Below, piece by piece: positions 18,742 through 29,068 of a stretch of 37,167 nt of DNA; position 1 is the first letter of the stretch; each line of letters begins with the position of its first letter. The stretch comes from an uncultured Eubacterium sp. (GTDB lineage: Bacteria > Bacillota > Clostridia > Lachnospirales > Lachnospiraceae). The notes below the pieces were generated by a model that saw nothing but the letters and a program-made list of their open reading frames with translations, made no database searches and had not been told where the DNA came from. Where the stretch lies: contig CANDMI010000035.1 in NCBI GenBank assembly GCA_947385775.1, positions 1-37,167 of the forward strand, in the 5' to 3' direction. The position numbers and the translations under genes are program-made.

Positions 18742-18761
18742 GATACAGCCCCCGCTGTATC
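18742..18761 (-). terminator. Terminator-like hairpin between secY and adk
   Basis: GATACAGC and GCTGTATC form a perfect 8-bp stem around a 4-nt loop, followed in the transcript by the T-rich stretch TCTTTGTTATTT. It starts about 16 nt after the secY stop. It may be a partial terminator that lowers expression of adk-map-infA relative to the ribosomal genes. The following 100 nt contain no convincing new promoter. Confidence 0.6.
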
Positions 18762-18776
18762 CCCCTGCCTCTACTT

Positions 18777-20093
18777 CTATTCACTTAAAAAACCCTTATA
18801 ATAACGCACAACCATCTTCGACTCAATCTGCTTGATCGTTTCGATCACAACGCCCACGATAATGATGATCGAGGTGCCCCCGAATGAAACGTTCGCGTTA
18901 AACACCCCATTAAAGAAAATCGGGATGATCGCGCAAATGGACAGGCCGATCGCGCCGATAAATACAATATAGTTCAATATCTTCGTCAGATAATCGCTGG
19001 TCGGTTTGCCCGGGCGGATGCCTGGGATAAAGCCGCCCTGCTTTTTCATATTGTCCGCAATCTCCAATGGATTAAACGTAATCGACGTATAGAAATATGC
19101 AAACGCAACGACTAAAACAAGGTATACCACAAGCCCGATGGAATATTCCGGGGCGTTTGGGTTGCACCAGTTGCTCTGCTGAAGGCCCTTTAAAATCTTT
19201 CCGCCAATCCCCTCGGAGTCCTGCTTTCCAAGCAGCGTGAAAATGACTACCGGAAACTCCATGATCGACTGGGCGAAAATGATCGGGATAACGCCGCCTG
19301 TATTGACCTTTAATGGAATAAAAGAGCTTTGCGCGCCTCCCAGCTTCCTGCCCTGTATTTTTTTCGAATACTGAACCGGGATTTTACGCTCCGCATCCTG
19401 AAGCAGGATGACAAATACGACCGTCAAAAGGATAACCGCCAAAATAATGACTGCGGCAAGTATCCCCCTTGCGACGGACTGGCTCTTTACGAACTGCTCG
19501 TACAACGCGGACATGTCCGCAGGGATGCGGGAAACAATGTTGATGACCAATACGATCGAAATCCCATTGCCCACGCCCTTTTCCGTAATCTGCTCGCCAA
19601 TCCACATTAAAACGGCGGAACCGGCCGTCAGGATACATACAACCTGGATGACCGTAAACGCGTTAAAATCGATCAGATACCCCATCCGTCCAAAACCGAT
19701 CGCCATAGCGATGGATTCGATCAGCGCAAGGGCCACTGTGACATAACGCGTGATGCTTGCGATCTTCTTCCTTCCATCCTCGCCGTCACGCTGCATTTCT
19801 TCCAGCTTCGGGATCGCGATCGTAAGCAGCTGCATGATAATGGATGAAGTGATATAAGGCGTAATACTTAATGCGAACACTGACATTTCGTTAAACGAGC
19901 CGCCAGTGATCGCATCAAAGAAGTTAAACGCACCGTTTGTCTGCCCGGAAAACCATTGCGAAAACAGCTCGGAATCGATTCCTGGGCATGGCAGCTGTGA
20001 GCCCAAACGGATTACAATTAACATGAAAAACGTGTATAATAACCTTTCACGGATTTCTTTTATTTTAAGCGCACTACGAAGTGTCTGAAACAT
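18777..20093 (-). CDS. secY: Preprotein translocase subunit SecY
   Basis: Forms the protein-conducting channel of the Sec translocon in the cytoplasmic membrane, with SecE and SecG. The 438-residue protein has ten hydrophobic segments, the N-terminal RLLYTFFMLIVIRLGSQLPCPGID typical of SecY, and the cytoplasmic loop blocks QDAERKIPVQYSKK and GFIPGIRPGKPT. Its ATG overlaps the rplO stop by one base (TAATG), so translation is coupled. It is part of the spc operon. The terminator-like hairpin at 18742-18761 lies after its stop. Confidence 0.97.
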   Translation of the reverse strand: MFQTLRSALKIKEIRERLLYTFFMLIVIRLGSQLPCPGIDSELFSQWFSGQTNGAFNFFDAITGGSFNEMSVFALSITPYITSSIIMQLLTIAIPKLEEMQRDGEDGRKKIASITRYVTVALALIESIAMAIGFGRMGYLIDFNAFTVIQVVCILTAGSAVLMWIGEQITEKGVGNGISIVLVINIVSRIPADMSALYEQFVKSQSVARGILAAVIILAVILLTVVFVILLQDAERKIPVQYSKKIQGRKLGGAQSSFIPLKVNTGGVIPIIFAQSIMEFPVVIFTLLGKQDSEGIGGKILKGLQQSNWCNPNAPEYSIGLVVYLVLVVAFAYFYTSITFNPLEIADNMKKQGGFIPGIRPGKPTSDYLTKILNYIVFIGAIGLSICAIIPIFFNGVFNANVSFGGTSIIIIVGVVIETIKQIESKMVVRYYKGFLSE

Positions 20094-20530
20094 TAAACCA
20101 CCTCAGCTTTTCCACCAAGCGCTTCTATTTTTTTCTGGGCGCCTGCACTGAAAGCATTTGCCTGTACCGTAAGCTTCTTGGTTAACTCACCATCGCCAAG
20201 GATTTTCACACCGTCTCTTGGATTTTTCACAATTCCGGTTTCCATCAATGTCTGCACAGAAACTACGGAATCGTTATCAAATACTTCAAGCGATGATACA
20301 TTGATTCCAACGATCGTTTTTGAATTTCTGTTCTTAAACCCTCTCTTTGGCAATCTTCTGTATAATGGCATCTGTCCACCTTCAAAGCCTGGCCTTGGAG
20401 CCCCTGAACGGGCTTTCTGGCCTTTATGCCCTTTGCCCGCAGTCTTTCCATTGCCTGAGGCATGGCCGCGCCCTTTGCGGTATTTATCCTTTCTGGAGCC
20501 TTCCGCAGCTTTTAAATTTGATAAGTCCAT
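20093..20530 (-). CDS. rplO: 50S ribosomal protein L15
   Basis: Late-assembly 50S protein that binds 23S rRNA. The 145-residue sequence has the typical basic, glycine-rich N-terminus ([24 protein letters not shown]) and the [17 protein letters not shown] block near 49-65. Its stop overlaps the secY start by one base. It sits between rpmD and secY, in the usual spc order. Confidence 0.97.
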   Translation of the reverse strand: MDLSNLKAAEGSRKDKYRKGRGHASGNGKTAGKGHKGQKARSGAPRPGFEGGQMPLYRRLPKRGFKNRNSKTIVGINVSSLEVFDNDSVVSVQTLMETGIVKNPRDGVKILGDGELTKKLTVQANAFSAGAQKKIEALGGKAEVV

Positions 20531-20556
20531 ATCGCCACCTCCTTATCCTTGTTTTA

Positions 20557-20742
20557 TTATGCTTCTTCTACTTTCACATATGGCGCAATTTTTCTCAAAG
20601 CGCCCCGTGTCCCTTCGTTGTCTGGAAACACTTTCGTCTGGTTCAGCTTACGAAATCCCATTGATTCTATGATCTTTCTGTTTCTAGGCACTGCCCCGAT
20701 CTTGGAGCGCACCAACGTTACCTTTACCATTTTGTCTGCCAT
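20557..20742 (-). CDS. rpmD: 50S ribosomal protein L30
   Basis: Small 50S protein of 61 residues, with VKVTLVRSKIGAVPRNRKII near the N-terminus and LGLRKLNQTKV-like GFRKLNQTKVFPDN in the middle, as in bacterial L30. It begins 10 nt after rpsE and precedes rplO. Loss of L30 is tolerated in some bacteria, but the gene here looks intact. Confidence 0.96.
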   Translation of the reverse strand: MADKMVKVTLVRSKIGAVPRNRKIIESMGFRKLNQTKVFPDNEGTRGALRKIAPYVKVEEA

Positions 20743-20752
20743 AGTCTGCCTC

Positions 20753-21262
20753 CTAACCTCTGATCTCTTCGATAGATTTTCCGCGCAGCCTTGATACTTC
20801 TTCCGGAGATTTTAACTGATCCAAAGCGGTCAGCGTCGCAAGCACGACATTTTGCTTATTGTTGGAGCCAAGGGATTTTGTACGGATATTTTTAATCCCA
20901 GCCAGCTCACATACGCTTCGCGCCGGGCCTCCGGCGATGATTCCAGTACCTTCCGGAGACTTCTTTAACAATACGCAAGCCCCTGTATGCTTTCCTGTCA
21001 CATCGTGGGTGATACTGTTATTTTCATCCAGATTGACCGTGATCAGCTTTTTCATCGCATCTTCTTTGCCTTTGCGGATAGCCTCAGGAATTTCCGCCGC
21101 TTTACCCATTCCCGCGCCTACATGCCCGTTGCCGTCGCCAACTACCACCAAAGCTGAAAAGCGCATATTCCGTCCACCCTTTACAACCTTCGTGACACGC
21201 TTGATCGCTACAACGTTTTCAGTCAGCTCTAATCCGCTGGCATCAATTATTTCACGTTTCAT
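20753..21262 (-). CDS. rpsE: 30S ribosomal protein S5
   Basis: 30S protein near the mRNA entry site, involved in decoding accuracy and the usual site of spectinomycin resistance changes. The 169-residue protein has the double-stranded RNA-binding-like N-terminal domain ([28 protein letters not shown]) and the C-terminal [19 protein letters not shown] block. The spectinomycin loop (VKGGRNMRF) looks wild type. It is between rplR and rpmD in the spc operon. Confidence 0.97.
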   Translation of the reverse strand: MKREIIDASGLELTENVVAIKRVTKVVKGGRNMRFSALVVVGDGNGHVGAGMGKAAEIPEAIRKGKEDAMKKLITVNLDENNSITHDVTGKHTGACVLLKKSPEGTGIIAGGPARSVCELAGIKNIRTKSLGSNNKQNVVLATLTALDQLKSPEEVSRLRGKSIEEIRG

Positions 21263-21280
21263 GTAAATGTTTCCTCCTAC

Positions 21281-21649
21281 TTAGAATGTTAAACCAGCTT
21301 CTCTGGCTGCATCTGCCAAAGCTTTGACTTTTCCGTGATAAATATATCCGCCTCTGTCAAAGACGACCGTCGTAATGCCTTTTTCCAACGCCCGCTTAGC
21401 CACAACAGTCCCGACCTTAGCCGCCGCCTCTACGTTATTTGTCTTTTCAACCGCCCCTTTTACATCCGCATCTAAGGTAGACGCTGAAACGATGGTATTG
21501 CCAGCTGTATCGTCAATAACCTGGGCGTACATATGATTATTGCTTCGAAATACTGCCAAGCGCGGTCTAGCCGGTGTTCCAGAAATATGGTTGCGCAGTC
21601 TTTTATGCTTCTTTTCACGGATCTGTGTCCTTGATTTTTTATTAACCAT
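21281..21649 (-). CDS. rplR: 50S ribosomal protein L18
   Basis: Binds 5S rRNA and mediates its attachment to 23S rRNA. The 122-residue sequence has the basic N-terminus ([20 protein letters not shown]), [20 protein letters not shown] near 28-47, and the C-terminal [26 protein letters not shown]. Genes rplF (18 nt before) and rpsE follow the usual order. Nothing odd was seen. Confidence 0.97.
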   Translation of the reverse strand: MVNKKSRTQIREKKHKRLRNHISGTPARPRLAVFRSNNHMYAQVIDDTAGNTIVSASTLDADVKGAVEKTNNVEAAAKVGTVVAKRALEKGITTVVFDRGGYIYHGKVKALADAAREAGLTF

Positions 21650-21667
21650 TTCTTGTCACTCCTTTTA

Positions 21668-22207
21668 TTATTTCTTACCAGTCTTACCAACTTTACGCCT
21701 GATAACTTCGTCCATGTATTTGATGCCCTTGCCCTTATATGGCTCTGGACGTCTTTTATCTCTGATATTTGCCGCGTACTGGCCTACCTTTTCCTTATCA
21801 ATTCCCTTGATAATGATCTTGTTGCCGTCTACCGTAGACTCTACGCCCTGCGGGTCTTCCATAATGACCGGATGGGAGTAGCCAAGGTTTAAGGTCAGCT
21901 TATTGCCGGACTTGGAAGCCCTGTAACCTACGCCGTTTACCTCAAGCTCCTTTGTATAGCCGTCTGTAACGCCGACTACCATGTTATTTAACAAAGACCT
22001 GGTCAGGCCGTGCAGCGATTTCATTTTCTTTATGTCATTTGGACGTGAGATTAAAATATGGCCGTCCTCCTGCTTGATCTCCATAGCGGAAGGCAAAACC
22101 CTGCAAAGCTCTCCTTTTGGCCCTTTTACCGTAACCTTATTATTTTCTGCGATCTCAACCGTAACGCCTGCCGGAACCGCGATTGGCATTCTTCCTATAC
22201 GTGACAT
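21668..22207 (-). CDS. rplF: 50S ribosomal protein L6
   Basis: 50S protein that binds near the sarcin-ricin loop region. At 179 residues it has the usual length. It begins [15 protein letters not shown], carries two related L6 domains, and ends with the conserved [31 protein letters not shown]. It is between rpsH and rplR in the spc operon and has an AGGAGG-type ribosome binding site. Confidence 0.98.
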   Translation of the reverse strand: MSRIGRMPIAVPAGVTVEIAENNKVTVKGPKGELCRVLPSAMEIKQEDGHILISRPNDIKKMKSLHGLTRSLLNNMVVGVTDGYTKELEVNGVGYRASKSGNKLTLNLGYSHPVIMEDPQGVESTVDGNKIIIKGIDKEKVGQYAANIRDKRRPEPYKGKGIKYMDEVIRRKVGKTGKK

Positions 22208-22239
22208 GCCCGTACCTCCTGTTATTTAAAATGTGATTT

Positions 22240-22641
22240 TTACCACACAAACGCTAATACTTCCCCGCCTACCTGGAGCTTTCTTGCCTTTTTATCTGTG
22301 ATCACGCCTTTATTTGTGGATAAGATCGCAATCCCAAGTCCGTCAAGCACGGACGGGATCTCATCCTTTCCGGCATAAACCCGAAGCCCAGGCTTGGAAA
22401 TCCTTTTAATCCCCGTAATAACCTTTTCATTTTTATCCACGCCGTATTTTAACGTAACGCGGATCGCTTTGAAATTGCCGTCATCTACGATATCATATTT
22501 TGCAATGTAGCCTTCGTCTACGAGAATGTCAGCAATAGCGATCTTCATCTTTGATGATGGGATATCTACGGTATCATGTTTTGCAGTATTTGCGTTACGG
22601 ATTCTTGTAAGCATATCTGCAATTGGATCACTCATTGTCAT
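22240..22641 (-). CDS. rpsH: 30S ribosomal protein S8
   Basis: Primary 16S rRNA-binding protein and, in Escherichia coli, the translational repressor of the spc operon. The 133-residue protein has [14 protein letters not shown] at the N-terminus and the C-terminal [27 protein letters not shown]. The first ATG (MTMSD) is preferred because the GGAGG lies 11 nt upstream; the second Met would be 17 nt away. No obvious S8-binding mimic was recognised by eye near rplE. Confidence 0.97.
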   Translation of the reverse strand: MTMSDPIADMLTRIRNANTAKHDTVDIPSSKMKIAIADILVDEGYIAKYDIVDDGNFKAIRVTLKYGVDKNEKVITGIKRISKPGLRVYAGKDEIPSVLDGLGIAILSTNKGVITDKKARKLQVGGEVLAFVW

Positions 22642-22681
22642 GATTGAACTTTCCTCCTTATTATTGTCTGGATGTCAGCGC

Positions 22682-22867
22682 TTACCAGGACGCCTTGCGG
22701 ACTCCTGGTATCTGTCCCTTATATGCTAATTCACGGAAACATACACGACAAATGCCGTATTTTCTCAATACAGAATGCGGACGACCACAGATTCTACAGC
22801 GTGTATATTCTCTGGTAGAGAATTTCTGCTTGCGCTGCTGTTTTACTTTCATCGAAGTTTTCGCCAT
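22682..22867 (-). CDS. rpsN: 30S ribosomal protein S14, zinc-binding type
   Basis: 30S head protein. At 61 residues it is the short C+ form with two CxxC pairs, Cys24/Cys27 and Cys40/Cys43, which bind zinc; the sequence between them contains [16 protein letters not shown]. Zinc-independent longer paralogs are often zinc-regulated and lie elsewhere in genomes; none is seen here. It is between rplE and rpsH, as usual in Firmicutes. Confidence 0.97.
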   Translation of the reverse strand: MAKTSMKVKQQRKQKFSTREYTRCRICGRPHSVLRKYGICRVCFRELAYKGQIPGVRKASW

Positions 22868-22881
22868 ATTAAAATTCCCTC

Positions 22882-23424
22882 CTAATTCCTTTCAAACGGC
22901 ATGTTAAACTGTGCCAGCAACTCACGGGCTTCTTCATCCGTCTTTGCGGTTGTTACAAAGATGATGTCCATGCCTCTGATCTTATCGATTTTATCAAATT
23001 CCACTTCCGGGAAGATCAACTGCTCTTTAATGCCTAACGCGTAATTGCCCCTGCCGTCAAACGCGTTTGGATTGACTCCGCGGAAATCGCGCACGCGAGG
23101 GAGCGCCAGGTTTACAAGGCGGTCAAGAAACTCATACATCTTCTCGCCCCTTAAAGTCACTTTACATCCGATCGGCATGCCTTCCCTGATCTTAAAGTTC
23201 GCGATCGAATGCTTGGATAAGGTCTTGACCGGCTTTTGTCCTGCGATCAGTTCCATATCCTTCATTGCGGATTCTAAAAGCTTCGCGTTTTCCTTCGCTT
23301 CGCCAACGCCCATATTGATTACGATCTTATCCAGCTTTGGCACCTGCATAATATTTTTATATTCAAATTTTTTCATCAAAGCGTCTACGATCTCGTTTTG
23401 ATACTTTTCTTTTAATCTGCTCAC
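22882..23424 (-). CDS. rplE: 50S ribosomal protein L5
   Basis: Binds 5S rRNA and contacts the P-site tRNA and the 30S head. The 180-residue protein starts [20 protein letters not shown], has [14 protein letters not shown] near 30-43 and the [28 protein letters not shown] block near 118-145, all standard. It is between rplX and rpsN and has GGAGG upstream of its ATG. Confidence 0.98.
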   Translation of the reverse strand: MSRLKEKYQNEIVDALMKKFEYKNIMQVPKLDKIVINMGVGEAKENAKLLESAMKDMELIAGQKPVKTLSKHSIANFKIREGMPIGCKVTLRGEKMYEFLDRLVNLALPRVRDFRGVNPNAFDGRGNYALGIKEQLIFPEVEFDKIDKIRGMDIIFVTTAKTDEEARELLAQFNMPFERN

Positions 23425-23452
23425 GTTTGGACCTCCTTCCCTTTATTCATTC

Positions 23453-23764
23453 TCAGTCAATGATATCGCCCGTAGATTTCGCATAACGGACTTTCTTATC
23501 CCCGTCATACTTAAACCCGACCCTTGTCGGCTGTCCTTTATGAAGGTACATTACGTTTGAAATATCAATCGGTCCTTCCTGGCGCACGATCCCGCCCTGC
23601 TGGTTTTGCATAGACGGCTTCATATGCTTTGTGATCATATTAACGCCTTCCACGAGCAGGGTGTGTTTCTTGCGGTTTACCGCAATGACCTTTCCCTCTT
23701 TGCCTTTGCTCCTGCCAGCGATCACTCTTACGGTATCATCTTTTTTTATTTTTAATGTTGCCAA
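23453..23764 (-). CDS. rplX: 50S ribosomal protein L24
   Basis: Assembly-initiating 50S protein with a KOW domain: DDTVRVIAGRSKGKEGKVIAVNRKKHT near 9-35. At 103 residues it has the normal length for Firmicutes, with the QGGIVRQEGPIDISNVMYL block near 56-74. It lies 12 nt after rplN and before rplE. Confidence 0.97.
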   Translation of the reverse strand: MATLKIKKDDTVRVIAGRSKGKEGKVIAVNRKKHTLLVEGVNMITKHMKPSMQNQQGGIVRQEGPIDISNVMYLHKGQPTRVGFKYDGDKKVRYAKSTGDIID

Positions 23765-23776
23765 CTTTATTACCTC

Positions 23777-24145
23777 CTATAACACTTCCGGGGCCAGAGA
23801 AACGATCTTCATAAACTGCTTCTCACGCAGCTCCCTTGCAACCGGCCCAAATATACGGGTTCCTCTTGGAGTTTTGTCGTCTTTTATAATAACCGCAGCA
23901 TTTTCATCAAATTTAATGTACGAACCGTCCTTGCGGCGCGCGCCGCGCTTGGTGCGTACGACAACTGCCTTTACAACGTCGCCTTTTTTAACAACGCCCC
24001 CTGGCGTTGCGTCTTTCACGGTGGCAGTAATGACATCGCCAATATATGCATATCTTCTTGTAGAGCCGCCCATAACACGGATGCAAAGCAGCTCTTTTGC
24101 CCCAGTGTTGTCAGCGACCTTCAGCCTGCTTTCCTGCTGTATCAT
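23777..24145 (-). CDS. rplN: 50S ribosomal protein L14
   Basis: Conserved 50S protein at the subunit interface. The 122-residue length is exactly usual. It begins [22 protein letters not shown] and contains [29 protein letters not shown], as in other bacteria. It is between rpsQ and rplX. Confidence 0.98.
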   Translation of the reverse strand: MIQQESRLKVADNTGAKELLCIRVMGGSTRRYAYIGDVITATVKDATPGGVVKKGDVVKAVVVRTKRGARRKDGSYIKFDENAAVIIKDDKTPRGTRIFGPVARELREKQFMKIVSLAPEVL

Positions 24146-24166
24146 ACTGGTAACCTCCTCGTAATC

Positions 24167-24436
24167 TTATTTTGCCCTCTCAATGATCTCGACAAGCCTC
24201 CACCGTTTTTCTTTGGACAACGGCCTTGTCTCCATGACCTTAACAGTATCGCCGATCCTGCATTCGTTGTTTTCATCATGGGCCTTTAACTTATAAGTCC
24301 TTTTCACGATCTTTTTATATAATGGATGCCTTACATTGTCTTTCACAGCTACGACAATCGTCTTTTGCATCTTGTCGCTTACGACTGTGCCAATGCGGGT
24401 TTTCCTTAAATTTCTTTCCGTCTTATTTGCTTCCAC
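24167..24436 (-). CDS. rpsQ: 30S ribosomal protein S17
   Basis: Primary 16S rRNA-binding protein with an OB fold. The 89-residue sequence includes [21 protein letters not shown] near 11-31 and [23 protein letters not shown] near 63-85. It is between rpmC and rplN. Nothing unusual was seen. Confidence 0.97.
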   Translation of the reverse strand: MEANKTERNLRKTRIGTVVSDKMQKTIVVAVKDNVRHPLYKKIVKRTYKLKAHDENNECRIGDTVKVMETRPLSKEKRWRLVEIIERAK

Positions 24437-24476
24437 AGCTTATGATTCTCCTTTCAATAGCTACGATAAATAAGAA

Positions 24477-24680
24477 TTAAGCATTTGCCTTTTCTGTAAT
24501 TACGGTCTGAATTCTGGCAATATTTTTCCTTACTTCCTTAATCCTGCCTGTATTTTCCAACTGGTTCGTTGCATTCTGGAATCTCAAATTGAAAAGTTCT
24601 TTTTTAGCCTCTACTAAACTGGCATTCAAATCCGCAGCGGACTGCGTCCTTAATTCTTCTAAATATTTTTTAGTTTTCAT
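24477..24680 (-). CDS. rpmC: 50S ribosomal protein L29
   Basis: Small helical 50S protein at the polypeptide exit tunnel, contacting signal recognition particle and trigger factor. I start it at the ATG at 24680 (67 residues, [13 protein letters not shown]), with the AAGGCGG of the rplP end as ribosome binding site; an upstream GTG at 24689 is less likely. Its start overlaps the rplP stop by 11 nt, so the two are translationally coupled. [29 protein letters not shown] is typical of L29. Confidence 0.95.
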   Translation of the reverse strand: MKTKKYLEELRTQSAADLNASLVEAKKELFNLRFQNATNQLENTGRIKEVRKNIARIQTVITEKANA

Positions 24681-25107
24681 TTGATTCACCGCCTTCTAAG
24701 TCTGCACGCGAAACGATTTTGCATTTACAAGGTAATTTGTGGATAGCAAGACGCAGCGCTTCTTTTGCAACGTCTTCCGCAACCCCGTCAATTTCAAACA
24801 TAACACGTCCTGGCTTAACCACAGCGACCCAGTATTCCAAAGCCCCTTTTCCGGAACCCATACGTGTTTCTGCCGGTTTTGCCGTAACTGGTTTGTCAGG
24901 GAATATCTTGATCCAGACCTTGCCGCCACGCTTTACGTAACGTGTGATCGCGACACGGGCCGCTTCTATCTGGTTGGATTTGATCCATGCCGGCTCCATT
25001 GCCACAATGCCGTAAGAACCATAGGTGATCTTATTGCCTCTTGTAGCTTTCCCTGCCATAGAGCCGCGGAACTGCTTTCTGTGTTTTACTCTTTTCGGCA
25101 TTAACAT
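24670..25107 (-). CDS. rplP: 50S ribosomal protein L16
   Basis: 50S protein near the peptidyl-transferase centre, organising the A-site tRNA contact. The 145 residues begin [17 protein letters not shown], the usual start in Firmicutes, with [19 protein letters not shown] near 24-42 and the [25 protein letters not shown] block near 82-106. It lies 2 nt after the rpsC stop and overlaps rpmC. Confidence 0.98.
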   Translation of the reverse strand: MLMPKRVKHRKQFRGSMAGKATRGNKITYGSYGIVAMEPAWIKSNQIEAARVAITRYVKRGGKVWIKIFPDKPVTAKPAETRMGSGKGALEYWVAVVKPGRVMFEIDGVAEDVAKEALRLAIHKLPCKCKIVSRADLEGGESNEN

Positions 25108-25109
25108 AA

Positions 25110-25766
25110 TTACTGAGCCCCTCCTTCCTTATTTCCTTTCGTCGGGAGCACTTCGCCTTTGTAGATCCAGACTTTTACGCCTACCTTTCCGTAAGTCGTG
25201 TCTGCCTCCGCGAATCCATAATCGATATCCGCCCTTAAGGTTTGAAGCGGGATCGTCCCTTCGGAATAAAATTCAGTACGCGCCATATCCGCGCCGCCAA
25301 GACGACCGGAGCAGCTTGTTTTGATGCCAAGCGCGCCCGCCTTTAAGCTTCTGGACATGCAGGATTTCATAGCGCGGCGGAAAGAAATACGGTTTTCAAG
25401 CTGCAAAGCGATATTTTCCGCTGTCAGCTGCGCATCCTTATCCGGCTTTTTCACTTCTTTGATATCTACGATCAGCTTCTTATCGGTATATTTTTGAAGC
25501 TCGCCTTTTACTTTTTCGATTTCCGCTCCGCCCTTGCCGATGACTACGCCCGGCTTTGCGGTATAAATGATGACTTTTACACGCTCGGAAGCCCTCTCGA
25601 TCTCGATCTTTGAGATGCCCGCAGCGTACAATTTCTTTTTCAGGAATTTTCTTATATTATAATCTTCTATTAAATAGTCAGCGAAGTCCCCTTCTGCATA
25701 CCACCTAGAGTCCCATCCAGAAATAATGCCGACTCTTAGGCCATGAGGATTTACTTTCTGTCCCAT
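25110..25766 (-). CDS. rpsC: 30S ribosomal protein S3
   Basis: 30S head protein at the mRNA entry pore, with helicase activity as part of the ribosome. At 218 residues it has the N-terminal [15 protein letters not shown], a type II KH domain with [17 protein letters not shown] near 75-91, and the C-terminal domain ending [17 protein letters not shown]. It lies between rplV and rplP in the standard S10 order. Confidence 0.98.
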   Translation of the reverse strand: MGQKVNPHGLRVGIISGWDSRWYAEGDFADYLIEDYNIRKFLKKKLYAAGISKIEIERASERVKVIIYTAKPGVVIGKGGAEIEKVKGELQKYTDKKLIVDIKEVKKPDKDAQLTAENIALQLENRISFRRAMKSCMSRSLKAGALGIKTSCSGRLGGADMARTEFYSEGTIPLQTLRADIDYGFAEADTTYGKVGVKVWIYKGEVLPTKGNKEGGAQ

Positions 25767-25777
25767 GCTGTCCCTCC

Positions 25778-26164
25778 TTATCTTTCATTCAGCACAATCG
25801 TGATATGGCTTGTTCTCTTTTCAATCCGGTAAGCGCGTCCCTGTGCCCTCGGCCTGATCCTTTTCATCGTAGGCCCCTTATTTGCGTAGCATTCTTCGAT
25901 AAACAGATTATCGACATTCATCCCATTGTTGTTTTCCGCATTTGCGATCGCCGATTTCAACAGCTTGGTAATTAATTCCGAAGCGTATCTCGGGTTATAC
26001 TCCACAATCGCAAGCGCTGTGCGGACATCCTTTCCACGGATCGCATCTAATACAAAACAGGCTTTCCGAACTGACACTCTTGCATAGGACAATTTTGCGG
26101 AAGGTCTGGTATCTTTTTGTTCATTTCTATCTCTTTTTATTTGAGTTCTATGCCCTTTCGCCAT
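25778..26164 (-). CDS. rplV: 50S ribosomal protein L22
   Basis: Lines the nascent-peptide tunnel; its beta-hairpin tip is a site of macrolide resistance changes. The 128-residue protein has a short basic N-terminal extension ([16 protein letters not shown]) before the family core [26 protein letters not shown]. The hairpin [29 protein letters not shown] looks wild type. It is between rpsS and rpsC. Confidence 0.97.
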   Translation of the reverse strand: MAKGHRTQIKRDRNEQKDTRPSAKLSYARVSVRKACFVLDAIRGKDVRTALAIVEYNPRYASELITKLLKSAIANAENNNGMNVDNLFIEECYANKGPTMKRIRPRAQGRAYRIEKRTSHITIVLNER

Positions 26165-26192
26165 GAAATAGAGCCTCCTTTCCTAACCTCGA

Positions 26193-26477
26193 TTATTTTA
26201 CTCTGGATTTTCTTTCGTCTTTTACATGGCCTCTGTAAGTCCTTGTGGCAACAAACTCGCCAAGCTTATGCCCGACCATATCTTCCGTAACATATACTGG
26301 TACATGCTTCCTGCCGTCATGCACGGCGAATGTGCGTCCAACAAAGGACGGGAAAATCGTCGAACGGCGTGACCAGGTTTTGATCACAGACTTGTCGTCC
26401 GCAGCATTCAATGCATCTACCTTCTTTAACAGGCTTTCATCTGCGAAAGGACCCTTTTTCAATGATCTCTTGCTCAT
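26193..26477 (-). CDS. rpsS: 30S ribosomal protein S19
   Basis: 30S head protein in complex with S13. The 94-residue sequence begins [20 protein letters not shown] and has [41 protein letters not shown], closely standard. It is 11 nt after the rplB stop and precedes rplV. Its partner gene rpsM, for S13, is missing from this cluster. Confidence 0.98.
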   Translation of the reverse strand: MSKRSLKKGPFADESLLKKVDALNAADDKSVIKTWSRRSTIFPSFVGRTFAVHDGRKHVPVYVTEDMVGHKLGEFVATRTYRGHVKDERKSRVK

Positions 26478-26488
26478 TCCTATTCCTC

Positions 26489-27337
26489 CTATTTACTCTT
26501 GATTGCTCTGCCGTCACGTCTTCTTACGATCAGCTTATTCGAAGCCTTTTTCTTCTTACGAGTCTTAAGGCCAAGCGCCGGCTTGCCCCAAGGCGTAGAT
26601 GGGCCTGGACGTCCGATCGGAGCCTTGCCTTCACCACCGCCGTGTGGATGGTCGTTCGGGTTCATGGCAGAACCACGCACCGTCGGGCGGATACCCATAT
26701 GGCGTTTACGGCCCGCTTTCCCGATGTTGATCAGGTTGTGGTCGCCGTTTCCTACAACGCCGATAGACGCGCGGCAATTTTGAGGAACCATTCTCATTTC
26801 ACCGGAAGGAAGCCTTAACGTAGCGTATTTTCCTTCCTTTGCCATAAGCTGCGCGCTTACTCCGGCAGAACGCACCATCTGCCCGCCAGCTCCGGCATAT
26901 AATTCAATGTTGTGCACCTGTGTGCCGACCGGGATATTCTCAAGCGGAAGGCAGTTGCCAACCCTGATTTCAGCCTGCGGGCCGTTCATAACCTGCATGC
27001 CGTCCGTCAGCCCTTCCGGCGCAAGGATATAGGACTTAATGCCGTCCGCATATACAATGAGCGCAATGTTTGCCGAACGGTTCGGGTCGTATTCGATGCC
27101 GGCTACCTTTGCCGGAATCCCGTCTTTTGTGCGTTTAAAATCTATGATCCTGTATTTACGTTTATTTCCACCGCCCCGGTGCCTTACTGTTATTTTACCC
27201 TGATTATTACGTCCTGAATGTTTTTTCTTTGGAGCTAACAAAGATTTTTCAGGAGTCTTTTTCGTAATTTCAGAGAAATCCGATCCAGTCATATGTCTTC
27301 TGGAAGGTGTATATGGGTTATATGATTTAATTCCCAT
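26489..27337 (-). CDS. rplB: 50S ribosomal protein L2
   Basis: Largest 50S core protein, important for subunit association and near the peptidyl-transferase centre. The 282-residue protein begins [21 protein letters not shown] and carries the [16 protein letters not shown] block and the C-terminal [27 protein letters not shown] with its conserved HPHGGG. It is between rplW and rpsS. The few extra residues compared with 274-277 lie in the N-terminal loop. Confidence 0.98.
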   Translation of the reverse strand: MGIKSYNPYTPSRRHMTGSDFSEITKKTPEKSLLAPKKKHSGRNNQGKITVRHRGGGNKRKYRIIDFKRTKDGIPAKVAGIEYDPNRSANIALIVYADGIKSYILAPEGLTDGMQVMNGPQAEIRVGNCLPLENIPVGTQVHNIELYAGAGGQMVRSAGVSAQLMAKEGKYATLRLPSGEMRMVPQNCRASIGVVGNGDHNLINIGKAGRKRHMGIRPTVRGSAMNPNDHPHGGGEGKAPIGRPGPSTPWGKPALGLKTRKKKKASNKLIVRRRDGRAIKSK

Positions 27338-27370
27338 TGTTGTTTCTCCTTTCGATGCTTATGAAACTAA

Positions 27371-27670
27371 TTACAGTCCGTTAAAAATCTCTATATCCGC
27401 GCTTTCCTCTGTCAGCTTCACGATGGCTTTCTTTTTTGCAGCCGTCCGGCCCACAACAGCGCCGCGCCTTTTCTTTTTGCCCGGGATGTTCATGGTGTTG
27501 ACTTTTTCCACCTTTACCCCGTCAAACATTTTTTCTACCGCTTCCTTGATCATGGTTTTATTTGCATCTGGATGAACATAGAACGTATACTTCTTTTCAC
27601 CCATCAGGTTCATGCTTTTTTCTGTAACAACCGGTTTTTGGATCACATCATAATATTTGATATCCGCCAT
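27371..27670 (-). CDS. rplW: 50S ribosomal protein L23
   Basis: Tunnel-exit protein and main docking site of trigger factor and SRP. The 99 residues include [44 protein letters not shown], typical of L23. Its ATG overlaps the rplD stop by one base (TAATG), so the two are coupled. It precedes rplB. Confidence 0.97.
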   Translation of the reverse strand: MADIKYYDVIQKPVVTEKSMNLMGEKKYTFYVHPDANKTMIKEAVEKMFDGVKVEKVNTMNIPGKKKRRGAVVGRTAAKKKAIVKLTEESADIEIFNGL

Positions 27671-28305
27671 TATGCATACACCTCCTCAATCGTCGCTACC
27701 GCATCCTTTGTTACGATCAAAGTCTTATATTTTAAGATGTCATATACATTGATGGAATTGGTGCGCGAAACCTTTACCGCCGGGATGTTCCTTGCAGAAA
27801 GGATCACGTTGGAATCATCCACCTCCGCTTTTTTCTCATTGAGGACGATCAGCCCCCCGTTTACGCCAAGCGCGTTTAACACGCCGACCATTTTCTTTGT
27901 CTTGATCTCATCCAGCTTTAATTCATCTAACACAAAGATCTTTTGCTCATTTACGCGGGATGTCAGCGCGGACTTTAACGCCGCCCTCTTTTCTTTCTTA
28001 TTCATTTTAAAGGAATAATCCCTAGGAGCCGGCGCAAACACTACGCCGCCGCCCTTCCACTGCGGCGCGCGGATCGAACCCTGCCTTGCATGTCCGGTCC
28101 CTTTTTGCCTCCAAGGTTTTCTGCCGCCGCCTCTCACCTCTGAGCGGGTTTTGGCTTTCTGCGTGCCCTGGCGCTTATTCGCAAGCTGCTGTAAGACCGC
28201 CATATGCACAAGATGTTCATTTATTTCCACGCCAAAGATCGCGTCGCTTAATTCCAAGCTGCCGACTTCTTTGCCTTCCATATTATAAACAGATACGTTA
28301 GCCAT
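27670..28305 (-). CDS. rplD: 50S ribosomal protein L4
   Basis: 50S protein lining the tunnel; in Escherichia coli it also represses the S10 operon through the leader RNA. The 211-residue protein shows the conserved loop [39 protein letters not shown] near 55-93, where macrolide resistance changes occur; it looks wild type. It is between rplC and rplW. A structured leader lies upstream of rpsJ, but I cannot show that L4 binds it. Confidence 0.97.
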   Translation of the reverse strand: MANVSVYNMEGKEVGSLELSDAIFGVEINEHLVHMAVLQQLANKRQGTQKAKTRSEVRGGGRKPWRQKGTGHARQGSIRAPQWKGGGVVFAPAPRDYSFKMNKKEKRAALKSALTSRVNEQKIFVLDELKLDEIKTKKMVGVLNALGVNGGLIVLNEKKAEVDDSNVILSARNIPAVKVSRTNSINVYDILKYKTLIVTKDAVATIEEVYA

Positions 28306-28331
28306 CTGTAAGCCCTCCTTTCCTGCTTCGA

Positions 28332-29018
28332 TTATTTAACTGACTTCACCGCTTCTTTTATCGTGATCAATGATTTCTTCGGCCCTGGCACGGAACCTTT
28401 GACTAACAGCAGGTTGTTTTCCGCATCCACCTTTATCACCTCAAGATTTTGAACCGTCACCTGCTCATGTCCCATATGCCCGGGCATCCCTTTGCCTTTA
28501 AACACACGGCTTGGCGTAGAGCAAGCGCCGTTTGAACCCTGATGGCGATGGAATTTAGAACCGTGAGCCATCGGCCCTCTGTGCTGTCCGTGCCTTTTGA
28601 TCGCGCCCTGGAAGCCTTTTCCTTTTGAGATCGCGGTCGCGTCTACGATATCCCCTTTTTCGAAGATATCCGCCTTGATCTCATCCGCCAGCTTAAAATC
28701 CTGCGCGTTTTCAAGCTTAAATTCCCTTACGAACCTTTTGCCGGAAACGCCAGCCTTATCAAAATGGCCTTTTTCCGCTTTTGTAACGCCATGGCGGTTT
28801 CGGATCTCTTTTTTCCCGTTGGCGTCTTTATTTACAATCCTGTCTTTTTTATCCATGTAGCCAACCTGTACCGCACTGTATCCATCGTTTTCAACCGTTT
28901 TAATCTGCGTTACGACGCAAGGCCCTGCCTGTAATACAGTAACCGGGGTCAATTCCCCGTTTTCTTCATTGAAGATTTGAGTCATTCCGACTTTTGTAGC
29001 TAAAATCGCTTTCTTCAT
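28332..29018 (-). CDS. rplC: 50S ribosomal protein L3
   Basis: One of the first proteins to bind 23S rRNA in 50S assembly. It has 228 residues, begins [16 protein letters not shown], and contains [31 protein letters not shown] near 139-169 and GKGMPGHMG. It is somewhat longer than the about 209-residue E. coli protein because of the C-terminal extension [23 protein letters not shown]. It is between rpsJ and rplD. Confidence 0.97.
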   Translation of the reverse strand: MKKAILATKVGMTQIFNEENGELTPVTVLQAGPCVVTQIKTVENDGYSAVQVGYMDKKDRIVNKDANGKKEIRNRHGVTKAEKGHFDKAGVSGKRFVREFKLENAQDFKLADEIKADIFEKGDIVDATAISKGKGFQGAIKRHGQHRGPMAHGSKFHRHQGSNGACSTPSRVFKGKGMPGHMGHEQVTVQNLEVIKVDAENNLLLVKGSVPGPKKSLITIKEAVKSVK

Positions 29019-29068
29019 GTTTACCTCCTGTTTCTATGATTAAAACCTTTCAGGAATGCTGCCTGTCA